64,000 nucleotides of DNA from Bordetella ansorpii (lineage in GTDB: Bacteria; Pseudomonadota; Gammaproteobacteria; Burkholderiales; Burkholderiaceae_B), in the NCBI RefSeq assembly GCF_900078315.1, contig NZ_FKBS01000014.1:60802-124801 (forward strand), in the 5' to 3' direction. The notes under the pieces were generated by a model. That model saw only the letters and a list, made by a program, of their open reading frames with translations, had not been told where the DNA came from and did no database searches. Shown piece after piece: positions 1 to 7,164 of this stretch; the first letter of the stretch is position 1; every line of letters begins with the position of its first letter. A program made the translations under genes and the position numbers.

Positions 1-49
1 AATTCGCGCTTGTTCACTGTTATTCCCCTTGCTATTTATGAGTGCGCCG

Positions 50-1630
50 CTATGCGGTCGCCGTGCCGTAGCCGCCACCGCCGCAGGTCTCGACCATCAC
101 GAGATCTCCGGTGTTGACGATCACATTCTGCTTGCCTCGCAGCGCCTCGGTCGTGCCGGACGCCCTGGACAATGTGACTTGGAACAAGGCGCCAGGTTCA
201 CCGCCGAACAGGCCGTATGGCGGCACCACGCCTCGTTCGTACATGGTGGTCAGCGACACCTTGTCCTGCAGGATCCGGTAGTGGCGCACCAGGCCGTCGC
301 CGCCCTGGTGGCGTCCCTTGCCGCCGGATCCCCGGCGCACGCCCTGCACTTCGACCCGGAAAGGATATTCGCTCTCCACGACTTCGGCAGGGGTGTTCAT
401 CACGTTGGCCAGGTGGCAGCGCACCGCCGCCATGCCGTCGCGGTCAGCGCGGGCGCCTTCGCCGCCGCCATGCACTTCATAGAAGGTGGACCACGAGCCA
501 TCGGCCTTTTGTGCGCCGAAGATCAGCAGGCCGGCGGTGGTGGGGCCGCCCGCGGTCAGCAAGGGACCGGCCACGGGCTCGAAGGCACGGAACACCGCGT
601 CGCAGACGCGCTGGCTGGTTTCGTGGTTGCCGCCCACCACCGGCACCATGCGCCCTGGCTGGAAAATGGAGCCCACGCGCGTGATGACCTCGACCGGGCG
701 ATAGCAGCCGGCCGACGGTTGGATGTCGGGGCCGAACAACGCCTTCATCACATAGAACACGCCCGCGCTGGCGATGACCGGGGTGGTGTTCAAGGGGCCG
801 GACACCGCATCGCCCGACTCGGAGAAGTCGAAGATGGCGGTCTCGTCCTCGATGGTCACGGTCACGCGCACGGGCACCGGCGCCCCGCCGTGTCCATCGT
901 CGTCCATGAAGTCTTCGCCGCGGTAGACGCCGTTGGGAATGGCGCGGATCGCGTCGCGCATCTGGCGTTCGGCACGGTCGTGGATGGCCGCGAACGAGGC
1001 TTGCAGGAACGGCGTGCCGTAGGTCTTGACCAGTTCGCCCAGGCGGCGCGCGGCCACCGTGGTGGCGGAGATCTGCGCCAGGATGTCGCCACGCCGTTCG
1101 TCAGCGCCGCGCACGTTGGCCAGGATGAACTGCATCTTCTCCTCGTCGATGGCGTCGCCGGCCACCAGGCGCACCGGTGGAATGCGCAGGCCTTCCTGCC
1201 AGCTGTCGGTGGCGGCCGCGTAGTAGCTGCCGGGCGCGGCGCCGCCGATGTCGGCCCAGTGGGCCAGCGAGATCGCGAAGGCATACAGCGTGTCGCCGTC
1301 GAACACCGGCCGGATCAGCTTGACGTCGGGCAGGTGGTTGCCGCCGATCTCGGGCAGGTTGAGGATCCACACGTCGCCCGGACGCAAGGTCTCGCGGCCC
1401 ACGTGCTGCAGGAACTCCTTCACGGTGAAGGACAGCACGCCCAGGTGCACCGGCACGTCCTTGCCCTGGGCCACCAGATAGCCCTGGCCGTCGGTCAGCG
1501 CGGACGAATGGTCGCCCGCTTCACGCAGCAGCGGCGAGCGCGCGGCACGCATGACCACGCTGGACATTTCCTCGGCGATGGCCGTCAGGCCATTGCGGAT
1601 CACTTCAAGAGAGACAGGATCGAGTTTCAT
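50..1630 (-). CDS. hyuB: Hydantoinase B / 5-oxoprolinase-type subunit
   Basis: Probable B subunit of an ATP-dependent hydantoinase/oxoprolinase that opens cyclic amides together with the A subunit encoded just upstream. The 526-residue length fits the HyuB family. It begins MKLDPVSLEVIRNGL, shows the conserved DHSSALTDGQG and HWADIGG segments in the first third, and ends with the glycine-rich GGGGYG tail typical of the family. The start at 1630 forms an ATGA overlap with the hyuA stop, so translation is probably coupled. A longer open frame runs upstream but only overlaps hyuA. The substrate cannot be read from the sequence: N-methylhydantoin, hydantoin, 5-oxoproline and acetophenone-type carboxylases all belong to this superfamily. 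Confidence 0.9.
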   Translation of the reverse strand: MKLDPVSLEVIRNGLTAIAEEMSSVVMRAARSPLLREAGDHSSALTDGQGYLVAQGKDVPVHLGVLSFTVKEFLQHVGRETLRPGDVWILNLPEIGGNHLPDVKLIRPVFDGDTLYAFAISLAHWADIGGAAPGSYYAAATDSWQEGLRIPPVRLVAGDAIDEEKMQFILANVRGADERRGDILAQISATTVAARRLGELVKTYGTPFLQASFAAIHDRAERQMRDAIRAIPNGVYRGEDFMDDDGHGGAPVPVRVTVTIEDETAIFDFSESGDAVSGPLNTTPVIASAGVFYVMKALFGPDIQPSAGCYRPVEVITRVGSIFQPGRMVPVVGGNHETSQRVCDAVFRAFEPVAGPLLTAGGPTTAGLLIFGAQKADGSWSTFYEVHGGGEGARADRDGMAAVRCHLANVMNTPAEVVESEYPFRVEVQGVRRGSGGKGRHQGGDGLVRHYRILQDKVSLTTMYERGVVPPYGLFGGEPGALFQVTLSRASGTTEALRGKQNVIVNTGDLVMVETCGGGGYGTATA

Positions 1631-3660
1631 TGGGGCAGTTCCACTTCGATGTGCAGGTTGCCGTGCGGATCGGCCCAAAGTACGTCCTGCGGGGGCACGA
1701 TGACCGTCGACCAATCGTCTTCGATCACCAGCGGGCCTTGCTGGCGAATTTCGGTGGGCAGGTCGCCGCGACGCAGGACCGGGGTGTCGGCGCTGACGCC
1801 GTTCTCGAACGTGACCCGGCGATGGGCCACGGGCTGCGCGCGGTCCGTCGTGGCGGGCAGCGACGCCGGCCCTGACTGCCGCACGGGGGCCGAGACTTCG
1901 GTACGCACAGTGACCAACTCCCAGGGCTCCTGGGTCGCGTAGCCATAGAGCTGTTCGTGCGCTTGCGTGAACTGCCGGCCCAGCGCCGCCACGTCGTCGA
2001 AGGCGGCGTCCAGGATGGAAATTTCCGAGGACTGGCCCGAATAGCGGATGCCGGCCGTGCGCGTCACCACCAGATCGGCGCGGGCATGTCCGGCATTGAC
2101 CAGCGGCAGGGCCAGTTCTTCGGCTTCCGCCGCCAGCAGGCTGGCCAGGCGGTCGGTGTCCCAGGCGGTCGAGCGCATGTCCATAGTGAACTGGCGCGAG
2201 AAATTCATGGTGGCGTCCACGCAGCCCAGCGCCGAGAAGCCCGAGGAGAACATCGGCACGATGATCTTGCGGATGCCGCACAGACGCGCCACTTCGGCCG
2301 CGTGCATGGGGCCGGCGCCACCGAAGGCCACCAGGTCGAAGTCGCGGATGTCGACGCCGCGTTCGACCGTGGCGCGCCGCAGGCAGCGCGCCATGGTGGC
2401 GTGCACGACGCGGGCGATACCCAGGGCCGCGTCCACGGTGGGGAAGTCCAGGCCGCGGGCCAGTTCGGCGATGGCCGCTTCGGCCTGATCGGGTGCGATG
2501 CGTACCGAGCCCCCCAGCGTGCGATCCGGATTCAGGTAGCCCAACAGCACGTCGCTGTCGGCCACGGTGGGCAGCTCGCCGCCCTTGCCGTAGCATGCCG
2601 GGCCGGGCGAGGAGCCCGCCGATTGCGGGCCGACCTCCAGCGCGCCCGACACCAACCGGGCGATGGAGCCGCCGCCCGCGCCGATCGAATCGACCGCGAC
2701 CATGGGCAGGCGCACCTTCTGGCCGCCCAGGTCGCGGTTGGCGGCGATGTCGGCGTGGCCGTCCACGATCAGGCAGACGTCGGTGGTGGTGCCGCCCATG
2801 TCGAAGGTCAGCGCATTGCGCATGCCCAGGTCGCGCGCCAACTGGCAGGTGGCCGCCACGCCCGCGGCCGGGCCCGACATGGCCAGCATCAGGGGACGTT
2901 CCTGGATCAGCGCCGGCGTGGCCATGCCGCTGGCCGAATGCATCATGTAGATGCGGCTGCCTTGCGGTTTGCGTTCCTCGATCTTGCCCAGATGGCTCTT
3001 GATCTTGGCCAGCATCATCGCGTTGAGCACGGTGGACGACATGCGTTCGAACTCGCGGATCTCGGGCGAAATCTCGTGGCTGAGCGACACGTAGGGAAAG
3101 ACCGCGCGCAGCCGGTGGCCCAGCGCGATCTCGTGCGCGGGATTGCGAAACGCGTGCATCAGGCAGACCGCGACGGTGTCCACGCCGCTGGCCTGGATCT
3201 GGGCAATGACGCGGTCTATCTGTTCGCCCTGCAAGGCGGTGTGCACCGAGGCATCGGCCAGGATGCGCTCGTCCACGTCGAAGCGCAGCTCGCGCGGCAC
3301 CAGCGGCCGCACCTTGGGTTCCAGGTCCAGGCGATAGAGATAGCGGCGCGACAGGCGGCCGACCTCGATGGTGTCCGCGTAGCCCTGGGTGGTGATCAGC
3401 GCGCAGGGCCGGAATTTGTTCTCGACGATGTCGTTGGTGACGATGGTCGTGCCGTGGACGATCTCCTGGACCTCGTCCCAGTCCAGCCCGACCGCGGCGA
3501 TGGACTCGACGATGGCCTGGACGGGCAGGTGCGGCTTGGACGGAACCTTGGCGGACCGACGCTGGACGCCGTCCGGCGAGACCGCCACCACGTCGGTGAA
3601 GGTGCCGCCGATGTCGATCCCCAGGCGCCAGCCGGATTGCAAAAGCACGGGTGCGTTCAT
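1627..3660 (-). CDS. hyuA: Hydantoinase A / 5-oxoprolinase-type subunit
   Basis: ATP-binding partner of HyuB. The protein has 677 residues, the normal size for HyuA. It opens with the ASKHA-type phosphate motif DIGGTFTD at residues 16-23 and carries a second phosphate/adenosine-type motif, DMGGTTTDV, near the middle. hyuA and hyuB overlap by four bases and form one transcription unit, divergent from an aminotransferase, an NTF2-like protein and an IclR regulator. The ATG at 3660 has no clear Shine-Dalgarno sequence, and an inverted repeat lies 9 to 25 bases upstream of it, so expression may be controlled close to the ribosome site. The substrate is not determined; the neighbouring aminotransferase suggests a nitrogen-containing ring compound or amino-acid derivative. 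Confidence 0.9.
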   Translation of the reverse strand: MNAPVLLQSGWRLGIDIGGTFTDVVAVSPDGVQRRSAKVPSKPHLPVQAIVESIAAVGLDWDEVQEIVHGTTIVTNDIVENKFRPCALITTQGYADTIEVGRLSRRYLYRLDLEPKVRPLVPRELRFDVDERILADASVHTALQGEQIDRVIAQIQASGVDTVAVCLMHAFRNPAHEIALGHRLRAVFPYVSLSHEISPEIREFERMSSTVLNAMMLAKIKSHLGKIEERKPQGSRIYMMHSASGMATPALIQERPLMLAMSGPAAGVAATCQLARDLGMRNALTFDMGGTTTDVCLIVDGHADIAANRDLGGQKVRLPMVAVDSIGAGGGSIARLVSGALEVGPQSAGSSPGPACYGKGGELPTVADSDVLLGYLNPDRTLGGSVRIAPDQAEAAIAELARGLDFPTVDAALGIARVVHATMARCLRRATVERGVDIRDFDLVAFGGAGPMHAAEVARLCGIRKIIVPMFSSGFSALGCVDATMNFSRQFTMDMRSTAWDTDRLASLLAAEAEELALPLVNAGHARADLVVTRTAGIRYSGQSSEISILDAAFDDVAALGRQFTQAHEQLYGYATQEPWELVTVRTEVSAPVRQSGPASLPATTDRAQPVAHRRVTFENGVSADTPVLRRGDLPTEIRQQGPLVIEDDWSTVIVPPQDVLWADPHGNLHIEVELPQ

Positions 3661-3668
3661 ATGAGTTA

Positions 3669-3697
3669 TTTCCGAAATACGGAAAAAAATTCCGAAT
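3669..3697. promoter_or_regulatory. Candidate IclR-type operator between hyuA and the aminotransferase
   Basis: A perfect inverted repeat, TTTCCG-N5-CGGAAA, spans 3669-3685. A further half-like copy, ATTCCGAAT, follows at 3689-3697. The site lies in the 125-bp AT-rich divergent region between hyuA and the class III aminotransferase. The IclR-family gene at 5572 ends this cluster and is the likely binder; that assignment is inference. Confidence 0.5.
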
Positions 3698-3785
3698 AAA
3701 AGAATCTATTATCGAATTATTGGACTAAACTACGTTTTTTCGCAACCTACGGTTTTCCATAACCCCGACGACGGAGTCGCACGCC

Positions 3786-5090
3786 ATGTCGAGTCTTCTT
3801 GCCACGACGCTCACCACCAATGAGGCCGAGCCGGTCTTCGTCACGGGTGGGCAGGGCTGCTGGTATCACTTGTCCAACGGCCGCAAGGTGCTGGACGGAT
3901 CGAACAGCGCGGGCGCGCTGGGCCACTGTCATCCCGACATGGTGGCGGCCACGCAACGCGCCGCCGCCCATCCCACGGTGTCCGAAGGCTGGGCCTGGAA
4001 GGGCCGCGAGCAGGCCGCGCAGGATCTGCTGGAGATGGCGTTCGGCGCCGAGCAGTCCTGGGTGGGCGCCGTGCGTTTCGGCCTGTCGGGCTCCGAGATC
4101 AACGACATGGCGTTGTCGCTGGGTCAGGCCCTGACCGGCCGCGCGCCGATCGCCACGCGCGAGCGGGCCTATCACGGGCTGACCGGCCTGTCGCGTGCCG
4201 TCACCACGCAGCCGCAGTGGCATGGCGGCCTGTCGCGCGCCGATGGGCGCCTGGCGCCCGTGCCGGCGGGGGCCGACGTGCGGGTGTTGTCCGCCCCGAT
4301 CGAGTCGCGGCACGGCACGCGCGTGGCCGATCTGCCGCAGATGTCCGAAGACCAGATGGCGCAGGCGCTGGACGGTGTGTCGTCCGTGGTCATCGACTAC
4401 ACCCAGGGCGGCATCTATCACGATGCGGCCTATCAGGATCAGGTGGCGCGCGCCGCGCGCCGGGCCGGCGCCTTGTGGATCGCCGACGAAGTGGTCACCG
4501 GCGCCGGGCGTTCGGGCCGCTGGTTTGCCTTCCAGGGTGGACAGAGCCGGCCGGACATGGTCACGATGGGCAAGGCCCTGGCCGGCGGCATCGGCCCGAT
4601 CGGCGCGGTGGTGCTGTCCCAGGACCTGTGTGCCGAGTTGAAGGGTGCGGCCTGGCAGAACTATTCGACGTTCCGTGGCCACCCCACCGCGATGGAAGGC
4701 GTCAGCGCCTATCTGCGCACGCTGGTGCGCGACCGCCTGCTGGACCGCGTGGCCGCGCTCGAACCGCGCATCGCCGCACGCCTGATCGAGTTGGCGCAGC
4801 GCCATCCCTGCGTGGCGCGCGTGGACGGACGGGGCCTGCATTGGACCGTCGAGTTCCATGGCAATCACTGGAAACACTGGACCGCCGCCACCGCGTACAC
4901 GCCGATTGCTTCGCATGCCGTGAAGGCCGCGCTGGAGGCGGGCGTCGTGTTCGGCACCTCGGGCGAGGAAACCTCGTTGTTCATCGCGCCGGCGCTGATC
5001 ATTTCCGATGCCGAACTCGATCTACTGTTCCAGGCGCTGGACCATGCATTGAGCGCGGCCGATCGCATCCATGCGCAGCAGGCCGGCTGA
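3786..5090 (+). CDS. Class III PLP-dependent aminotransferase (glutamate-1-semialdehyde mutase-like)
   Basis: Fold-type I, class III aminotransferase of 434 residues. The cofactor-binding aspartate is D234 in ADEVVTGAGRSG, and the Schiff-base lysine is K263 in MVTMGKALAGG. The pattern GIGPIGAVV after the lysine and the short N-terminal arm resemble the glutamate-1-semialdehyde aminomutase and beta-amino-acid aminotransferase branches more than ornithine or GABA enzymes. It is divergent from hyuAB and is followed 42 bp later by an NTF2-like gene and then an IclR regulator. It probably transaminates the product of the hydantoinase-type reaction, but no substrate can be assigned. The ATG at 3786 has a GGAG about 11 bases upstream. 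Confidence 0.85.
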   Translation: MSSLLATTLTTNEAEPVFVTGGQGCWYHLSNGRKVLDGSNSAGALGHCHPDMVAATQRAAAHPTVSEGWAWKGREQAAQDLLEMAFGAEQSWVGAVRFGLSGSEINDMALSLGQALTGRAPIATRERAYHGLTGLSRAVTTQPQWHGGLSRADGRLAPVPAGADVRVLSAPIESRHGTRVADLPQMSEDQMAQALDGVSSVVIDYTQGGIYHDAAYQDQVARAARRAGALWIADEVVTGAGRSGRWFAFQGGQSRPDMVTMGKALAGGIGPIGAVVLSQDLCAELKGAAWQNYSTFRGHPTAMEGVSAYLRTLVRDRLLDRVAALEPRIAARLIELAQRHPCVARVDGRGLHWTVEFHGNHWKHWTAATAYTPIASHAVKAALEAGVVFGTSGEETSLFIAPALIISDAELDLLFQALDHALSAADRIHAQQAG

Positions 5091-5132
5091 GCGCGTTGGC
5101 CCCTATTTGTCGTCTAACCAGGAGTTTGAAAA

Positions 5133-5498
5133 ATGGATGAGCTTTCTTCAGTCAAGGCCGTGGTCCAGGCATACTTCGATGCCCTGTACGATGGCGACGC
5201 CGAGGCGTTCGGGCGGATCTTCCACCCGGACTGCCGGCTGTACACCATCGCCGACGGCGGCGTCATGAGCCTGGATTACGACGCCTACCTGAAGCGGGTC
5301 GCCGGCCGTCCGTCGCCGCGCTCGCGCGGTGACGAACGCATCGACGAAATCCTGGCGGTCGAAGTGTCGGCGCCCACGCTGGCGCATGCGCGCGTGCGCG
5401 ATTGCTACCTGCCGGGCCGGTATATTAGCGAGCTGACGTTCCTGAAGGTGGACGGCGCCTGGCGCATCGTCGCCAAGGTGTGGCACGCGTTCTTCTGA
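5133..5498 (+). CDS. Nuclear transport factor 2-like small protein
   Basis: A 121-residue protein with the NTF2/SnoaL-like cone fold signature: an N-terminal helix (VKAVVQAYFDALYDGD), the FHPDCRLYT strand, and a C-terminal strand pair ending VDGAWRIVAKVWHAFF. It resembles the lumazine-binding/NTF2-like proteins often found beside catabolic genes. It may be an isomerase or dehydratase, or a small-molecule binding protein. A strong AGGAG precedes the ATG at 5133. It sits between the aminotransferase and the IclR regulator, all on the same strand, so it is probably part of that transcript. No catalytic residues can be named with confidence. Confidence 0.75.
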   Translation: MDELSSVKAVVQAYFDALYDGDAEAFGRIFHPDCRLYTIADGGVMSLDYDAYLKRVAGRPSPRSRGDERIDEILAVEVSAPTLAHARVRDCYLPGRYISELTFLKVDGAWRIVAKVWHAFF

Positions 5499-5571
5499 TC
5501 GCATCATGAAAACGGACGCGCCGCCACTGGACCGGTTCGTCCGGGCATAGACACTTAACGGAGACATTTTT

Positions 5572-6354
5572 TTGACGCAGACCGTGCAACAAGACGCGGC
5601 CAGCGCGGATGACAGTCCGCTGGGCCGGGCCTTCCGTGTCATCGAATTGCTGGCGTCGCATCCCGAAGGCCTGACCTTGTCGGAGGTCGCCCGGGAGAGC
5701 GGCCTGGTGGTAACCACCGCGCATCGCCAACTGGCGTCGTTGATCGCTTGCGGCGTCGTGCGCAAGACGCAGAGCAAGTCCTTCGTGGCGGGCGAGGCCC
5801 TGTGGCGCATTGCCTCGCTGATGACCAACGGCGCCGACATCGTCCAGCGCGCCGCCGCCATCCTGACGGAGTTGGCCGACCGCTTCGGCGAGACCGCCTT
5901 TCTGGCCCGGCTCAATGGCCACGACGTCGAGATCATGACGACCTGCACGCCCACCGCCGTGGGCAAGGCCTATGCGCAGCCCGGCCGCGGCATGCCGCTG
6001 TACGCGGCGGCCTCGGGCAAGGTGTTGCTGGCGCAGCAGGACGAAGCCTTCATCGAGGAATACCTGAAGCTGCCGCGCAATTCGTTCACGTCGCGCACGC
6101 TGATCGATGCCGCCGACATCCGCGCCGAGATCGACCGCGTCCGGCAGCGCCGCCTGGCGATCTGCGAGAACGAGTTCGATCCGGGCATCCTCAGTTATGC
6201 CGCGCCCGTGGTCGATCCGCGCACGGGCAGCGTGTACGCGATCGCCATCTTCGGCATGGCCGAGCGCTTCGGCGCCATCCCGGGGGCCCAGGTCGAGGCG
6301 CAGGTGCTGTATGCCGCGCAGCGTCTGGCCACGGCACTGGGCACGCCCGACTGA
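5572..6354 (+). CDS. IclR-family transcriptional regulator
   Basis: IclR-type regulator of 260 residues. It has an N-terminal winged helix (about residues 17-75, with LTLSEVARESGLVVTTAHRQL as the helix-turn-helix) and a C-terminal effector domain including GRGMPLYAAASGKVLLA and the ENEFDPGILSYAAPV region. The start is read as TTG at 5572 because GGAG lies about 9 bases upstream and no ATG fits the family N-terminus. It is 73 bp after the NTF2-like gene and probably controls the hyuAB and aminotransferase arms, where an inverted repeat is found at 3669-3697. The inducer is unknown. Confidence 0.88.
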   Translation: MTQTVQQDAASADDSPLGRAFRVIELLASHPEGLTLSEVARESGLVVTTAHRQLASLIACGVVRKTQSKSFVAGEALWRIASLMTNGADIVQRAAAILTELADRFGETAFLARLNGHDVEIMTTCTPTAVGKAYAQPGRGMPLYAAASGKVLLAQQDEAFIEEYLKLPRNSFTSRTLIDAADIRAEIDRVRQRRLAICENEFDPGILSYAAPVVDPRTGSVYAIAIFGMAERFGAIPGAQVEAQVLYAAQRLATALGTPD

Positions 6355-6421
6355 CGGGGCGAAGCGGCGCCAGCCGTGCGTCGCTTGCTCAAGCGTGGCA
6401 TGGCTGGCTGGACAGGGTGGG

Positions 6422-6538
6422 CTAGAACGTGCCGCGCAAGGTCAGCGTGGCGTTGCGGGGGTCGCCGTAGAAACTTCCCCAACCGGGCGCGCCGATGGTC
6501 TGGTAGTACGTCTTGTCGAACAGATTGTTCAGGTGGCG
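6422..6538 (-). pseudogene. 3' remnant of a TonB-dependent siderophore receptor
   Basis: Reading the minus strand from about 6538 to the TAG at 6422-6424 gives about 38 residues with the C-terminus of an outer-membrane TonB-dependent receptor: LNNLFDKTYY, then GSFYGDPRN and the terminal TLTLRGTF. The last phenylalanine is the usual beta-barrel end signal. Recognisable homology stops near 6538, and the Rid gene ends at 6585, so the rest of the receptor is absent. There is no start codon or signal peptide. I read it as the scar of a deletion or rearrangement that removed most of a siderophore receptor gene. Confidence 0.75.
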
Positions 6539-6584
6539 CGCGGGACAGGTGCCCCGCGCTGGCGTGTTCTTCCGTGCCGGGCCT

Positions 6585-6989
6585 TTACGCCGCCGTGGCT
6601 TGCGGCAGCGCCGCGATCACCTTGATCTCGAACTGGAAGCCAGACAGCCACGTGACGCCCACGGCGGTCGCGGTGGGATACGGCGCCTGGCCCCAATACT
6701 CGGCGGCCACGGCCCAGGCGCGCTCGAAATGCGTGTCGGGGTCCACCATGAACACCGTCACGTCGATGACGTCGTCGAAGGTGCAGCCGGCTTCGGCCAG
6801 GATGGCGTTGAGATTCTGGAAGGCCAGGCGCACCTGATCGTCGAGGTTCGGCTCGGGCGTGCCATCGGCGCGGCTGCCGACCTGGCCCGAGACGAACAGC
6901 AGGCCGTTGGCGCGGATCGCGGGAGAGTAGCGGTGCCGCTCGTACAAGGCGTGACGGTTGGGCGGGAAGACGGCGTCGCGGGGAGTCAT
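6585..6989 (-). CDS. Rid-family (RidA/YjgF-like) protein
   Basis: A 134-residue Rid/YjgF fold protein. It contains GLLFVSGQVGSRADG, LAFQNLNAILAEAG, VIDVTVFMVD and the C-terminal strand with FEIKVIAALP. RidA enzymes hydrolyse reactive enamine/imine intermediates and use a conserved arginine in the segment before the last strand; here that segment reads VGVTWLSGFQFE and has no arginine. The protein therefore probably belongs to a non-archetypal Rid subgroup and its deaminase activity is doubtful. The start at 6989 matches the family N-terminus; the open frame extends upstream without homology. It is a lone gene between the receptor remnant and the phosphoesterase. Confidence 0.85.
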   Translation of the reverse strand: MTPRDAVFPPNRHALYERHRYSPAIRANGLLFVSGQVGSRADGTPEPNLDDQVRLAFQNLNAILAEAGCTFDDVIDVTVFMVDPDTHFERAWAVAAEYWGQAPYPTATAVGVTWLSGFQFEIKVIAALPQATAA

Positions 6990-7072
6990 GGGGCATTCCT
7001 GGTAAGTGGTTGGAGACGTTGCCACTTTAGGATTCCGCCGGCCAGGGATAAACCCGCCGTTCGCACAAGCAC

Positions 7073-7091
7073 TGTTTGCATGGACCAAACA
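7073..7091. promoter_or_regulatory. Inverted repeat upstream of the Rid gene
   Basis: TGTTTG-N7-CAAACA, perfect arms, about 84 bp upstream of the Rid-family start. A possible operator for the Rid gene; no adjacent regulator identifies a binder. Confidence 0.3.
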
Positions 7092-7109
7092 ATGAAAGCG
7101 CCTCCAAGG

Positions 7110-7136
7110 AAAACGGGCAGCACAAGGTGCCGCCCG
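7110..7136 (-). terminator. Intrinsic terminator of the phosphoesterase gene
   Basis: On the minus strand a 10-bp stem (arms 7127-7136 and 7114-7123, one G-U pair, 3-nt loop) is followed by four Ts. It lies 29 bp after the stop of the metallophosphoesterase gene at 7165. Confidence 0.65.
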
Positions 7137-7164
7137 CCTGGTCCACGCTAGCCGGAAACCGCGA

